A DNA stretch of 19,103 nucleotides from CAYTNY01 sp964439215 (lineage in GTDB: Bacteria > Oederibacteriota > PGYV01 > CAYTNY01): assembly GCA_964439215.1 (NCBI GenBank), contig CAYTNY010000043.1, forward strand, positions 1 to 19,103. Direction: 5' to 3'. Within the stretch, counting starts at the first letter, position 1; every line of letters starts with the position of its first letter. This document shows positions 8,699 to 15,379 of this stretch, in pieces. A program made the translations under genes and the position numbers. The notes beneath the pieces are model-generated. The model saw nothing but the letters and a program-made list of their open reading frames with translations. It was not told the DNA's origin and did not search any database.

Positions 8699-9685
8699 TC
8701 ACTTTATACCTCTTAAATATTCCGCTGCTTCTTCGGGAAGCGTGGGATTTATATGAAAACCGCTCCCCCATTCAAATCCCGCAGTATATTTTATCCTTGG
8801 AAATATCTCTATATGCCAGTGGTAGTATTCTTCATCATCGCATCCCTTAAGCGGCCCTGTATGTATCATATAATTATACGCCGGGCGGTTCAGCGCCCTG
8901 TTAATCTTCCGTATGCACATTTTCATAACAGAACCCAGGTCCATTAGCGCGGATTCCTCCGCATCGTGAAAATGACATGAATGTTTTTTCGGAATTACCC
9001 ATAATTCAAAAGGAGACACTGAGGCAAAAGGCGCAATTACCGCAAAATGAGCTGTTTCCGCAACAATACGCCGGCCTGTTGAAAGTTCATTGTCAACCAC
9101 ATCGCAGTAAACACATCTTTTTTTCAGTTTAAAGTATTCCGCGGATGAATCCATTTCATCTTTTACTTTTTCCGGTATTATGGGCAGAGCAATAAGCTGG
9201 GAATGCGCGTGAATAATACTGCTTCCGGCCCGTTCCCCCCGGTTCTTAAAAAACATTATATACTCAAGGCGGTTGTCGTTTTTGAGGTCTTTTATTCTTT
9301 CAATATATGTTTTAAAAATATTTGCGGCATCCCTGCCGCTCATTTCATCAATATCAACATTATGCTCCGGGGTTTCTATAAATACTTCATTTGCGCCCGT
9401 ACCGTTCATATAATCAAATATTCCCTTGCTTTTTCTTTTAAGTTTTTCCTCAACCCGCAGATAAGGCCTGTTATTGGGTATAACCCTTATCTGCCAGCCG
9501 TTTTTCCCTTTTAACCGGTAAATTTCGTGTCCTGTTTTGGATTCGCTGCCCGGACAGAAAGGACACGAAGAATCTTTTCCGGGAAGATCCCCCGGCAGCC
9601 CGGAAGACTGCCTGGGGACAAAATTTTTATCATCAAGCGTAATAACCCAGCGGTTTACCACCGGATCCTTTCTAAGCTCTGACAT
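8699..9685 (-). CDS. galT: Galactose-1-phosphate uridylyltransferase (HIT superfamily)
   Basis: The protein has 328 residues. GalT swaps UMP between UDP-glucose and galactose 1-phosphate in the Leloir pathway. Seen here: SELRKDPVVNRWVI at the start, a zinc-type CPFC (41-44), VIPNNRPYL (68-76), FKNRGERAGSS (146-156), and the active-site HAHSQ (159-163), whose second His is the expected nucleophile. HPHxQ is the commoner form, so A160 replaces Pro. A second CVYC (191-194) and a late YYHWHIEIFPR (287-297) fit the second HIT half. No galK or galE is nearby, so the true sugar phosphate could differ; related nucleotidyl/phosphorylase members of the superfamily look similar. The ATG shares a base with the yajC stop (TAATG). 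Confidence 0.9.
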   Translation of the reverse strand: MSELRKDPVVNRWVITLDDKNFVPRQSSGLPGDLPGKDSSCPFCPGSESKTGHEIYRLKGKNGWQIRVIPNNRPYLRVEEKLKRKSKGIFDYMNGTGANEVFIETPEHNVDIDEMSGRDAANIFKTYIERIKDLKNDNRLEYIMFFKNRGERAGSSIIHAHSQLIALPIIPEKVKDEMDSSAEYFKLKKRCVYCDVVDNELSTGRRIVAETAHFAVIAPFASVSPFELWVIPKKHSCHFHDAEESALMDLGSVMKMCIRKINRALNRPAYNYMIHTGPLKGCDDEEYYHWHIEIFPRIKYTAGFEWGSGFHINPTLPEEAAEYLRGIK

Positions 9686-10035
9686 TATTTTTTTTCCGTA
9701 CTTTTAGGCTGCTCTACGGCGTTTTTTTCAATTTTTGCGGCAACATACGGCCTGCTTACATTAATAACCGTATTTTCACCCGTTCTGATCTGTATGGTTT
9801 CGTCTTTTTCATTCAGCTTATTTACCGTACCCACGATCCCGCCCCGTGTTACGATCTTATCTCCGGGAGCCAGCGCTTTGAGCATTTCAGCGTGTTTTTT
9901 CTGTTCCTTTCTCTGCGGCGCGATAAAAAGAAAATAAAACAATACAAAAATAATAATGAGCGGAAGAAAACTCGCAAACATTGACGGCTGCTCCGCCGCC
10001 GCCTCGCCTGCTGCGTAAAGATTTGCTGTAAACAT
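9685..10035 (-). CDS. yajC: Preprotein translocase accessory subunit YajC
   Basis: The protein has 116 residues. A short Ala-rich N-terminus is followed by one strong transmembrane helix (about 21-39) with the typical FLFIAPQRKEQKKH exit (36-48). The cytoplasmic domain then reads ALAPGDKIVTRGGIVGTV (54-71) and ends in a Lys/Glu-rich tail. YajC associates with SecDF and SecYEG. A near-perfect Shine-Dalgarno AGGAGGT five bases before the ATG marks the start. It follows tgt, the usual neighbour, but the usual next genes secD and secF are absent and galT follows instead. Confidence 0.94.
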   Translation of the reverse strand: MFTANLYAAGEAAAEQPSMFASFLPLIIIFVLFYFLFIAPQRKEQKKHAEMLKALAPGDKIVTRGGIVGTVNKLNEKDETIQIRTGENTVINVSRPYVAAKIEKNAVEQPKSTEKK

Positions 10036-10074
10036 AACTTACCTCCTGTTTTTTTAGGCCTTGAATTCCGTGCC

Positions 10075-10094
10075 GCGGGAAGAAAAACACCCGC
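10075..10094. other. Weak hairpin in the tgt-yajC gap
   Basis: The 79-base gap between tgt and yajC contains GCGGG/CCCGC arms around a 10-base loop. No T-run follows it on either strand, so it is not a convincing terminator. It could be a minor mRNA structure or chance. Confidence 0.25.
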
Positions 10095-10114
10095 AAAACA
10101 CAGCAGCCGGAGCC

Positions 10115-11221
10115 TTAAATATTCAGTTTATATCCGGCAAAAAACTTTTCTTTTTCTGCTTCGTACGCATCGCTTTCAACAGCGCCGCGTATTTTGTCCA
10201 TCAATCGTATCATAAAATAAATATTGTGTAAAGTAGTGAGTCTCATGCCGAGTATTTCGTGCGTATTAAAAAGATGCCTTATATACGCCCTTGTAAAATT
10301 CCTGCAGGCATAACATTTGCAGCCCGCGTCTATCGGAGAAAAATCTTCTTTATATATTCCGCTTTTCAGGGAAATTCTTCCGGCCGAAGTATAAACCGCG
10401 CCGTTCCTTGCGACCCTGGTGGGAAAAACACAGTCAAACATATCAATGCCTTTTTCAACGCAGTACCACATATCCTCCGGCGTTCCCACTCCCATAAGAT
10501 ACCTGGGTTTGTTTTCGGGCATATTCGGGCCGCACATATCAACGGTGCGGTAAATAAGTTCTTTCCCCTCTCCCACGGAAACACCGCCTATTGCGTAGCC
10601 CGGAAAATCCATTTTAAACATCTCCTCCATGGAACGCTCCCTGAGATCACTGTAGGTTCCGCCCTGTACGATCCCGAAAAGCAGCTGTTTTTCATTTTTG
10701 TGGGCTTTTTGGGACCTGCGGGCCCAGTTCAGCGTAAGGTCCAGAGATTTCTCAACGTATTCTTTTTCCGCGGGATAAGGCGGACACTCATCAAGCACCA
10801 TCATAATATCGCTGCCGAGTATATTCTGTATTTCCACCGCTTTTTCAGGCGTAAGAAAATGCTCGTCTCCGTCAAAATGGGACTTAAATACAACGCCCTG
10901 CTCCGTTATTTTTCTGAATTCAGAAAGCGAATACACCTGGAAACCGCCGCTGTCCGTAAGTATGGGCCGCTTCCAGTTCATAAAACGATGCAGTCCGCCG
11001 GCCTTTTTTATTATATCAAGCCCGGGCCTTAGAAAAAGATGATATGTGTTGGCAAGTATGATATCCGCTCCCGCATCATACAAGTCATCAGGCGTCATTA
11101 TTTTTACCGTTGCCTGAGTGCCCACCGGCATAAAAACCGGAGTTTTTATAACGCCGTGAGGCGTCCTCAGCAGGCCGGACCTTGCGTTCTTATATTTATG
11201 TTTAAGGGTGAAGTATTCCAT
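10115..11221 (-). CDS. tgt: tRNA-guanine(34) transglycosylase
   Basis: The protein has 368 residues from the chosen start. Tgt replaces guanine 34 with preQ1 in tRNAs with GUN anticodons, the committed step of queuosine formation. Motifs are TPHGVIKTPVFMPVGTQATVK (20-40), ANTYHLFLRPG (57-67), LTDSGGFQVYSL (88-99) with D90 as general acid/base, GIVQGG (183-188), IGGVSVGE (211-218) and MFDCVFPTRVARNG (261-274) with D263 as the expected nucleophile. The zinc site CKCYAC (301-306) plus H332 is also present. The frame extends upstream to a Met at 11314, but those 31 residues are unrelated to the family and overlap the GH5 gene. Met at 11219-11221 matches family N-termini and overlaps the GH5 stop by 20 bases. 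No other queuosine genes are nearby. Confidence 0.98.
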   Translation of the reverse strand: MEYFTLKHKYKNARSGLLRTPHGVIKTPVFMPVGTQATVKIMTPDDLYDAGADIILANTYHLFLRPGLDIIKKAGGLHRFMNWKRPILTDSGGFQVYSLSEFRKITEQGVVFKSHFDGDEHFLTPEKAVEIQNILGSDIMMVLDECPPYPAEKEYVEKSLDLTLNWARRSQKAHKNEKQLLFGIVQGGTYSDLRERSMEEMFKMDFPGYAIGGVSVGEGKELIYRTVDMCGPNMPENKPRYLMGVGTPEDMWYCVEKGIDMFDCVFPTRVARNGAVYTSAGRISLKSGIYKEDFSPIDAGCKCYACRNFTRAYIRHLFNTHEILGMRLTTLHNIYFMIRLMDKIRGAVESDAYEAEKEKFFAGYKLNI

Positions 11222-12296
11222 TTTGCAGCTCTTTAAGCACTCCTTTATCCAGCCGCTCTTCATTCCGGTAGTTCGGATTGTCCGCGTATTTTTCCGTAAA
11301 ATCATACAGTCCAAAATCCAGGTTCTTATAGTTCCAGTAAGTAAAAGATATTCCGTGTTTTCTGCACAGCGCCATAAAATCCGCGGTCCAGTTTATTCTT
11401 GTCCCGGGATCCCCGTGGGCAACACATCCGAATTCGCCGCATAATACAGGAACATTATGCTTTTCTTTAAAATCAATTACCGGCTGCATTACTTTTTCCA
11501 GTTCATCAATGTTCCATTCCCTGCTCTGCCCATCAAGCCAGGTGGCAAAATGATTGTCAAGCTCCGCGACTTTCTCGCGCACCGAATCATCAAGCCCTTC
11601 GGGCTTTCCGGGATAAAATGTTTTTCTGCGGTAAATGTCATACTTGTAAAACGATGTCCATTCAGCCATCTGGTGCGTGACAACTATCGGGTCATAAAAA
11701 TGAAAACTGTAAATAATTCTGTCGTCTTCGTATTTTCTCATATTCGCGAAACGCGGCGACTGTCCCCAGAGATTTGATTCAATAACAACAAAGTGCTCAG
11801 CGTCGTTTTTTCTTATTGTTTCCAGCGCTTCGCCGGCGAGATCGTACCAGTCATCGTCATCGGAAGCAACGGGCTCATTAAGTATTTCATAAATAATATT
11901 TTTTTCTCCCGCATACCTCTTTGACAGCATATCCCAGATCTCAAGGAATTTTTTTCTGTTTTCGGAATTTTCATCCCATATGTCATTTTCATCCCTTTCT
12001 TTAAACGCAAATGAATGGCCCGGCGCTTTATGAAGATCCAGAATAATATACAACTCCGATTCCGAGCAGAATTTTATGATCCGGTCTATTTTTTTCAGCC
12101 GCTCTTCGTCAAACGAACCGTCTTCCCGGACAAAAAAAGAATAATCAACCGGAAACCTGACGCAGTTGAACCCCCACTCTTTTATTTTTTTGATGTCGTC
12201 CTGTGTTATGAAGTTCTCAAAAGGATCCCTGATTTCCTGTGTATTTGCTTCTGTCTGCGAAAAATGTCCTCCGATATTAACACCTGCTAAATACAT
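11202..12296 (-). CDS. Glycoside hydrolase family 5 (cellulase-like), cytoplasmic
   Basis: A single-domain protein of 364 residues with a (beta/alpha)8 GH5 layout. Visible features are GVNIGGHF (5-12), WGFNCVRFPVDY (41-52), LYIILDLHKAPGH (82-94), YEILNEP (136-142) with E141 as acid/base, SFHFYDP (197-203), VLCGEFG (284-290) with E288 as nucleophile, and FTYWNYKN (318-325) with the platform Trp. There is no signal peptide, lipobox or carbohydrate-binding module, so it should act in the cytoplasm, perhaps on imported beta-linked oligosaccharides or a glycoside. The substrate cannot be read from the sequence. The site GGAGGT lies five bases before the ATG. It directly follows the IclR gene, suggesting local control. 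Family and catalytic residues are confident. Confidence 0.92.
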   Translation of the reverse strand: MYLAGVNIGGHFSQTEANTQEIRDPFENFITQDDIKKIKEWGFNCVRFPVDYSFFVREDGSFDEERLKKIDRIIKFCSESELYIILDLHKAPGHSFAFKERDENDIWDENSENRKKFLEIWDMLSKRYAGEKNIIYEILNEPVASDDDDWYDLAGEALETIRKNDAEHFVVIESNLWGQSPRFANMRKYEDDRIIYSFHFYDPIVVTHQMAEWTSFYKYDIYRRKTFYPGKPEGLDDSVREKVAELDNHFATWLDGQSREWNIDELEKVMQPVIDFKEKHNVPVLCGEFGCVAHGDPGTRINWTADFMALCRKHGISFTYWNYKNLDFGLYDFTEKYADNPNYRNEERLDKGVLKELQNGILHP

Positions 12297-12334
12297 TATA
12301 AACCTCCGGCTGATTTTTTTTTATGGCCTCAATG

Positions 12335-12357
12335 CGGTTTTAAAGCCCGGTTAAAGC
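12335..12357. promoter_or_regulatory. Possible regulator site: imperfect direct repeat between iclR and GH5
   Basis: In the 72-base gap before the GH5 gene, the plus strand reads CGGTTTTAAAGC (12335-12346) then CCGGTTAAAGC (12347-12357), two tandem near-copies differing by a 2-base deletion. The position between a transcription factor gene and its putative target makes an operator possible. It could equally be chance; no clear promoter accompanies it. Confidence 0.25.
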
Positions 12358-12368
12358 ATCAGACTTTT

Positions 12369-13148
12369 TTAGCTGTTGTATCCCATGCTCTGGGATATCT
12401 TAAGCCCCGTTGATTTCACTTTTTCCCCCAGTTCCGCAATGCGCGCTTCGTCCGTTCTCAGCGAGGGCGCTGTTATGGCAATACAGGATATGACCCGGCC
12501 CCGGTAATTTCTCACGGGAGCCGCGACAGACACCAGATCCGTTGAATACTCCTGATTGTCCACCGAGTATCCTTTATCCGCGGCGTCTTTAACGGACCCG
12601 CGGAGTTTCTCTATATTATCAATTGTATACGGCGTATATGACTCAAATTTTATAAGTTTCATCACATCATTAAGCCTGTCGTCAGGAAGACACGCGAGCC
12701 ACACTTTCCCGGGCGAAGAACAGTGAAGAGGCACTCTTTCGCCCACATTTGATTTCACTCCCACTTTTTCCAGAGTTTCCAGTACGTCAACATAAAGCAC
12801 CTTATGCTGGTCAACTATGGCCAGCTGTATTGTTTCGCCTGTTTCGCGCCAGAGCTGGCGCAGATAAGGCGTTGCGTGCTGGCGTATATCAAGTTTTGAT
12901 AAAACCGCATTTCCGAGTTCAAAGAGCCTCATTCCAAGTTTATATTTGGAAGTTTCAGGATCCTGTTCAACATATTTCCGGAGCATCAGCGTGGTAAGCA
13001 GCCTGTGCACCGTACTTTTATGAAGTTTCAGTTCTTTGCTCAGTGTTGTCACGCCCACGCCCGTCTTATGCGAACTTAAGGTTTCTATTATATCAAGCGT
13101 CCTTTCCACTGACTGAACAGTTGTATCGTAGATTTCTTTTCTTCTCAT
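12369..13148 (-). CDS. IclR family transcriptional regulator
   Basis: The protein has 259 residues, a typical size. The N-terminal winged helix (about 10-75) contains VQSVERTLDIIETLS, helix-turn-helix TTLSKELKLHKSTVHRLLTTL (34-54) and wing YVEQDPETSKYKLGMRLFELG. The effector domain (about 85-255) shows IQLAIVDQHKVLYVDVLET, GERVPLHCSSPGKVWLACLP and GYSVDNQEYSTDLVSVAAPVRNYRGRVISCIAITAPS, as in other IclR sensors of small carbon compounds. GGAGGA four bases before the ATG supports the start. It lies 21 bases after the OmpA-type gene and 72 bases before the GH5 gene; galT is also downstream. A role in sugar or glycoside response is inferred from context, and the ligand is unknown. Confidence 0.94.
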   Translation of the reverse strand: MRRKEIYDTTVQSVERTLDIIETLSSHKTGVGVTTLSKELKLHKSTVHRLLTTLMLRKYVEQDPETSKYKLGMRLFELGNAVLSKLDIRQHATPYLRQLWRETGETIQLAIVDQHKVLYVDVLETLEKVGVKSNVGERVPLHCSSPGKVWLACLPDDRLNDVMKLIKFESYTPYTIDNIEKLRGSVKDAADKGYSVDNQEYSTDLVSVAAPVRNYRGRVISCIAITAPSLRTDEARIAELGEKVKSTGLKISQSMGYNS

Positions 13149-13169
13149 AACATCCTCCTGTTTTTTTTC

Positions 13170-15122
13170 TTATTCCCATTCTACTGCGTTAAAATGTATG
13201 CTCACGCGCCTGTTCTGCAGCCTTCCTTCCGGAGTGTCATTGGACGCGACAGGCTCGCTTGCTCCTTTTCCCACCGCGGTAAAAATATCCCGGTCCAGGC
13301 CAAAGAGACGGACAAAGAAATTCACAACTGCCTCTGCTCTAGCCTGGGACAGTTCAAGGTTGTCTGCGTAAATACCGCCCCGCATGGGAACATTATCCGT
13401 ATGGCCTTCTACCCTTACTTTTATTTTGTCATAGCTTTTTATCCTGTCTGAAATTTCTTTAAGATCCTTATAAACGCTTATTTTTACGTCTGCTTTCCCC
13501 GGATCAAACAAAGTATCCGCGGAAAGGGTTATGACAATTTCACGCTTTAAAATATTTACGTATTTGGTGCGGGTTTTTGACCTGTTGCCCACTCTGTCGG
13601 AACAGTAAAAAGTATAGCCGTACAGCTGCCCTGTCTGAACTTCGCGCCTGCGGCTGTCGTCTTTGCCGTCCCAAACCAGCCGGTAAGGCGTCCCGCTGCC
13701 TGAAAATGTCTTAAATACTTTCCCGTCCCGCCCGGTTATTACAAACTTCCAGCGCCCTATGCCGTGAAGATCCTTTGCCGCAAGGGTAAACGTGATCGGA
13801 ACAACAAGTGTATCATGCCGCCCGGGTTTTACTTTTTTCGGCCTTGCGTCCACCGCAAGCCTCGGAGGTGTGTTGTCCACCGTAACTTTTGCTTTATTTG
13901 ATTCTGATTTTATGCCGTTGTCATACACAATATTGACTCTCGCGTAATAATCACCGTCTCTTACAACTCTTCTCATGGAGTTCTTTCCGTCCCAGTATAT
14001 GCGTTTTGTTGTCGGCGGTATTTTAAAGCCTCTTATCGCATTATCAAATTCATCATATATTTTCACGACAAGGCTCTCAGCCATATCAATTGACGGTATT
14101 TCCGGAAAAAGAAAAGTATAGTCCATAAATCCGTCGTTATTGGGGGAAAAAACAGCCGGCCTGGCTTTTAAATCTGTTTTCGGGCTGCCAAAACCGTAAG
14201 AAAGCGTTGCCCTGTGCGTATACCCAAGATCATCGCCGAAAGGCACAAAAGCATAATCAAACGCAAAAGAATCAAAAAGAAATCCGGCTCCGAATGCCGG
14301 CCCCGTGCCGGCCCTGTCTGTTCCGCCCTTAAAGCCCGCTCTCAGATCCATAAGATCAAAAAGCGTAACATAACCGCCTGCGGCAAAATTTATATCATTA
14401 TCGGAATAATACTCAATAGACGCTTCTGCCCCGAAAATATCTCCCTTATAACCGATACCGCCCGCTATATTCATCGGCTGAAGATATGTTTCATTTATAT
14501 ATGATGTGCCGGGCCCGAGGTTTCTGAATACAATTCCCGCGGAAAAACCGGGCAGAAAATCAATATCATAAAGCAGCCCCGCGTCTATCATTACGGACAT
14601 TGCCGAGCCTGCATCATCATCAGGGTTTACCGCGTAATTAAGCAGTTTCATTGATACGCCCGCGTGGGTCTTTTCGGTAAATTCAACCGCATACACCGCG
14701 GTAAGCGCAAAAGCATAAGGATCAAAAGAATAAAGACTTGTATATCCGTCAGGTGATAAAAGATCTGTTTCTGTTTTTTCCATGGGAGAAGAAAAATGCA
14801 TCCAGTTTAATGAAAATGCCATGTTTCCGAAACTAAAAGGCTGCAGTAGATTTATGTTCTCAAACATAATATCCTGAATCCACTGTATATGAGTAAAAGA
14901 TACCTGAGATATCATATATTTGGATATTCCGGCGGGATTATACTCTATGGAATGTATATCAGACGCCAATGAATAATATGAGCCGCCCATTGCCGCGGGT
15001 TTTGAAGGCGATAATATCTTAAGAAAATTATTGGATGTTGTGCCGATCTGTCCTACATCTGAAAATACCGTTCCCCCTGACAGTATAATAACTGCAATAA
15101 TTATTATGAAACGCTTTTTCAA
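13170..15122 (-). CDS. Outer-membrane PorV/UPF0164-like barrel with FlgD-like Ig and OmpA peptidoglycan-binding domains
   Basis: The protein has 650 residues. A signal peptide covers about 1-21 (KKR, then a hydrophobic run, cut near VFS-D). Residues 25-312 show the PorV/UPF0164-type start (KPAAMGGSYYSLASDIHSIEYNPAGI) and alternating strands ending in RATLSYGF, as in a barrel. Next comes a FlgD/gliding-type Ig module with FSPNNDG (325-331) and WDGK (377-380), then a second with WDGKDDSRRREVQTG. The OmpA C-terminal domain spans about 533-650: VEGHTDN (571-577), NLELSQARAEAV (588-599), GKG..EP.ASN.T..GR..NRRV. D576 and R595 are the expected peptidoglycan contacts. The start is TTG (15120-15122) after AAAGGGTGAGG. 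An in-frame GTG at 15131 is possible but sits inside that site. It probably tethers the outer membrane to the cell wall. Confidence 0.9.
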   Translation of the reverse strand: MKKRFIIIIAVIILSGGTVFSDVGQIGTTSNNFLKILSPSKPAAMGGSYYSLASDIHSIEYNPAGISKYMISQVSFTHIQWIQDIMFENINLLQPFSFGNMAFSLNWMHFSSPMEKTETDLLSPDGYTSLYSFDPYAFALTAVYAVEFTEKTHAGVSMKLLNYAVNPDDDAGSAMSVMIDAGLLYDIDFLPGFSAGIVFRNLGPGTSYINETYLQPMNIAGGIGYKGDIFGAEASIEYYSDNDINFAAGGYVTLFDLMDLRAGFKGGTDRAGTGPAFGAGFLFDSFAFDYAFVPFGDDLGYTHRATLSYGFGSPKTDLKARPAVFSPNNDGFMDYTFLFPEIPSIDMAESLVVKIYDEFDNAIRGFKIPPTTKRIYWDGKNSMRRVVRDGDYYARVNIVYDNGIKSESNKAKVTVDNTPPRLAVDARPKKVKPGRHDTLVVPITFTLAAKDLHGIGRWKFVITGRDGKVFKTFSGSGTPYRLVWDGKDDSRRREVQTGQLYGYTFYCSDRVGNRSKTRTKYVNILKREIVITLSADTLFDPGKADVKISVYKDLKEISDRIKSYDKIKVRVEGHTDNVPMRGGIYADNLELSQARAEAVVNFFVRLFGLDRDIFTAVGKGASEPVASNDTPEGRLQNRRVSIHFNAVEWE

Positions 15123-15188
15123 ATCCTCACCCTTTTATAGTATTATTACTGAACCGCAATGCGTTTTTCATCAAGTGAAATAATTATT

Positions 15189-15201
15189 CTGATATTATCA
15201 G
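15189..15201. promoter_or_regulatory. 13-base perfect palindrome, candidate operator in the OmpA-gene leader
   Basis: CTGATA-T-TATCAG is a perfect inverted repeat. It sits a few bases downstream of the predicted start of transcription and about 70 bases before the TTG codon, where a repressor could block the promoter. No known consensus is matched with confidence. Confidence 0.35.
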
Positions 15202-15212
15202 TAATTAATCAT

Positions 15213-15241
15213 ATTTTGTCAGATTTGTCCCTTTTTGTCAA
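15213..15241 (-). promoter_or_regulatory. Candidate sigma70-type promoter for the OmpA-type gene
   Basis: On the minus strand a perfect TTGACA (15241-15236) is followed by a 17-base spacer and CAAAAT (15218-15213), a four-of-six match to TATAAT. It lies in the only sizeable gap (15123-15379, 257 bases, AT-rich, no ORF) in the gene string. Its leader would be about 85 bases. The -10 element is modest. No intrinsic terminator was found for the upstream gene, so read-through from the sppA promoter remains possible. Confidence 0.5.
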
Positions 15242-15379
15242 CTTCAAACTATTACAGGTTAAAAAACTTGTAAGTCTTAACGTAAAAACTTTTTTATGTC
15301 CGGATACACGGATAAACCCGTATTTTACCGCAGCAGCACTGCACAATCCTTCATTCATATATTTATTTTTTTTTACAGA

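Noticed and set aside
8697..8771. Longer xseA start adding MGERFSYKSH...
   Set aside because: The extension overlaps the galT coding end, has no family similarity, and a family-consistent ATG lies two bases after the galT stop.
10259..11032. 257-residue plus-strand ORF
   Set aside because: It is fully antisense to tgt, whose motifs are intact; the composition is typical of a shadow frame.
11222..11314. Longer tgt start adding 31 residues
   Set aside because: The added residues are out-of-frame GH5 coding sequence; Tgt proteins start close to the MEYFTLKHKY position.
15242..15379. Terminator after the TolB-like gene
   Set aside because: Only short arms (for example ACGG/CCGT) were found, with no following T-run on the minus strand.
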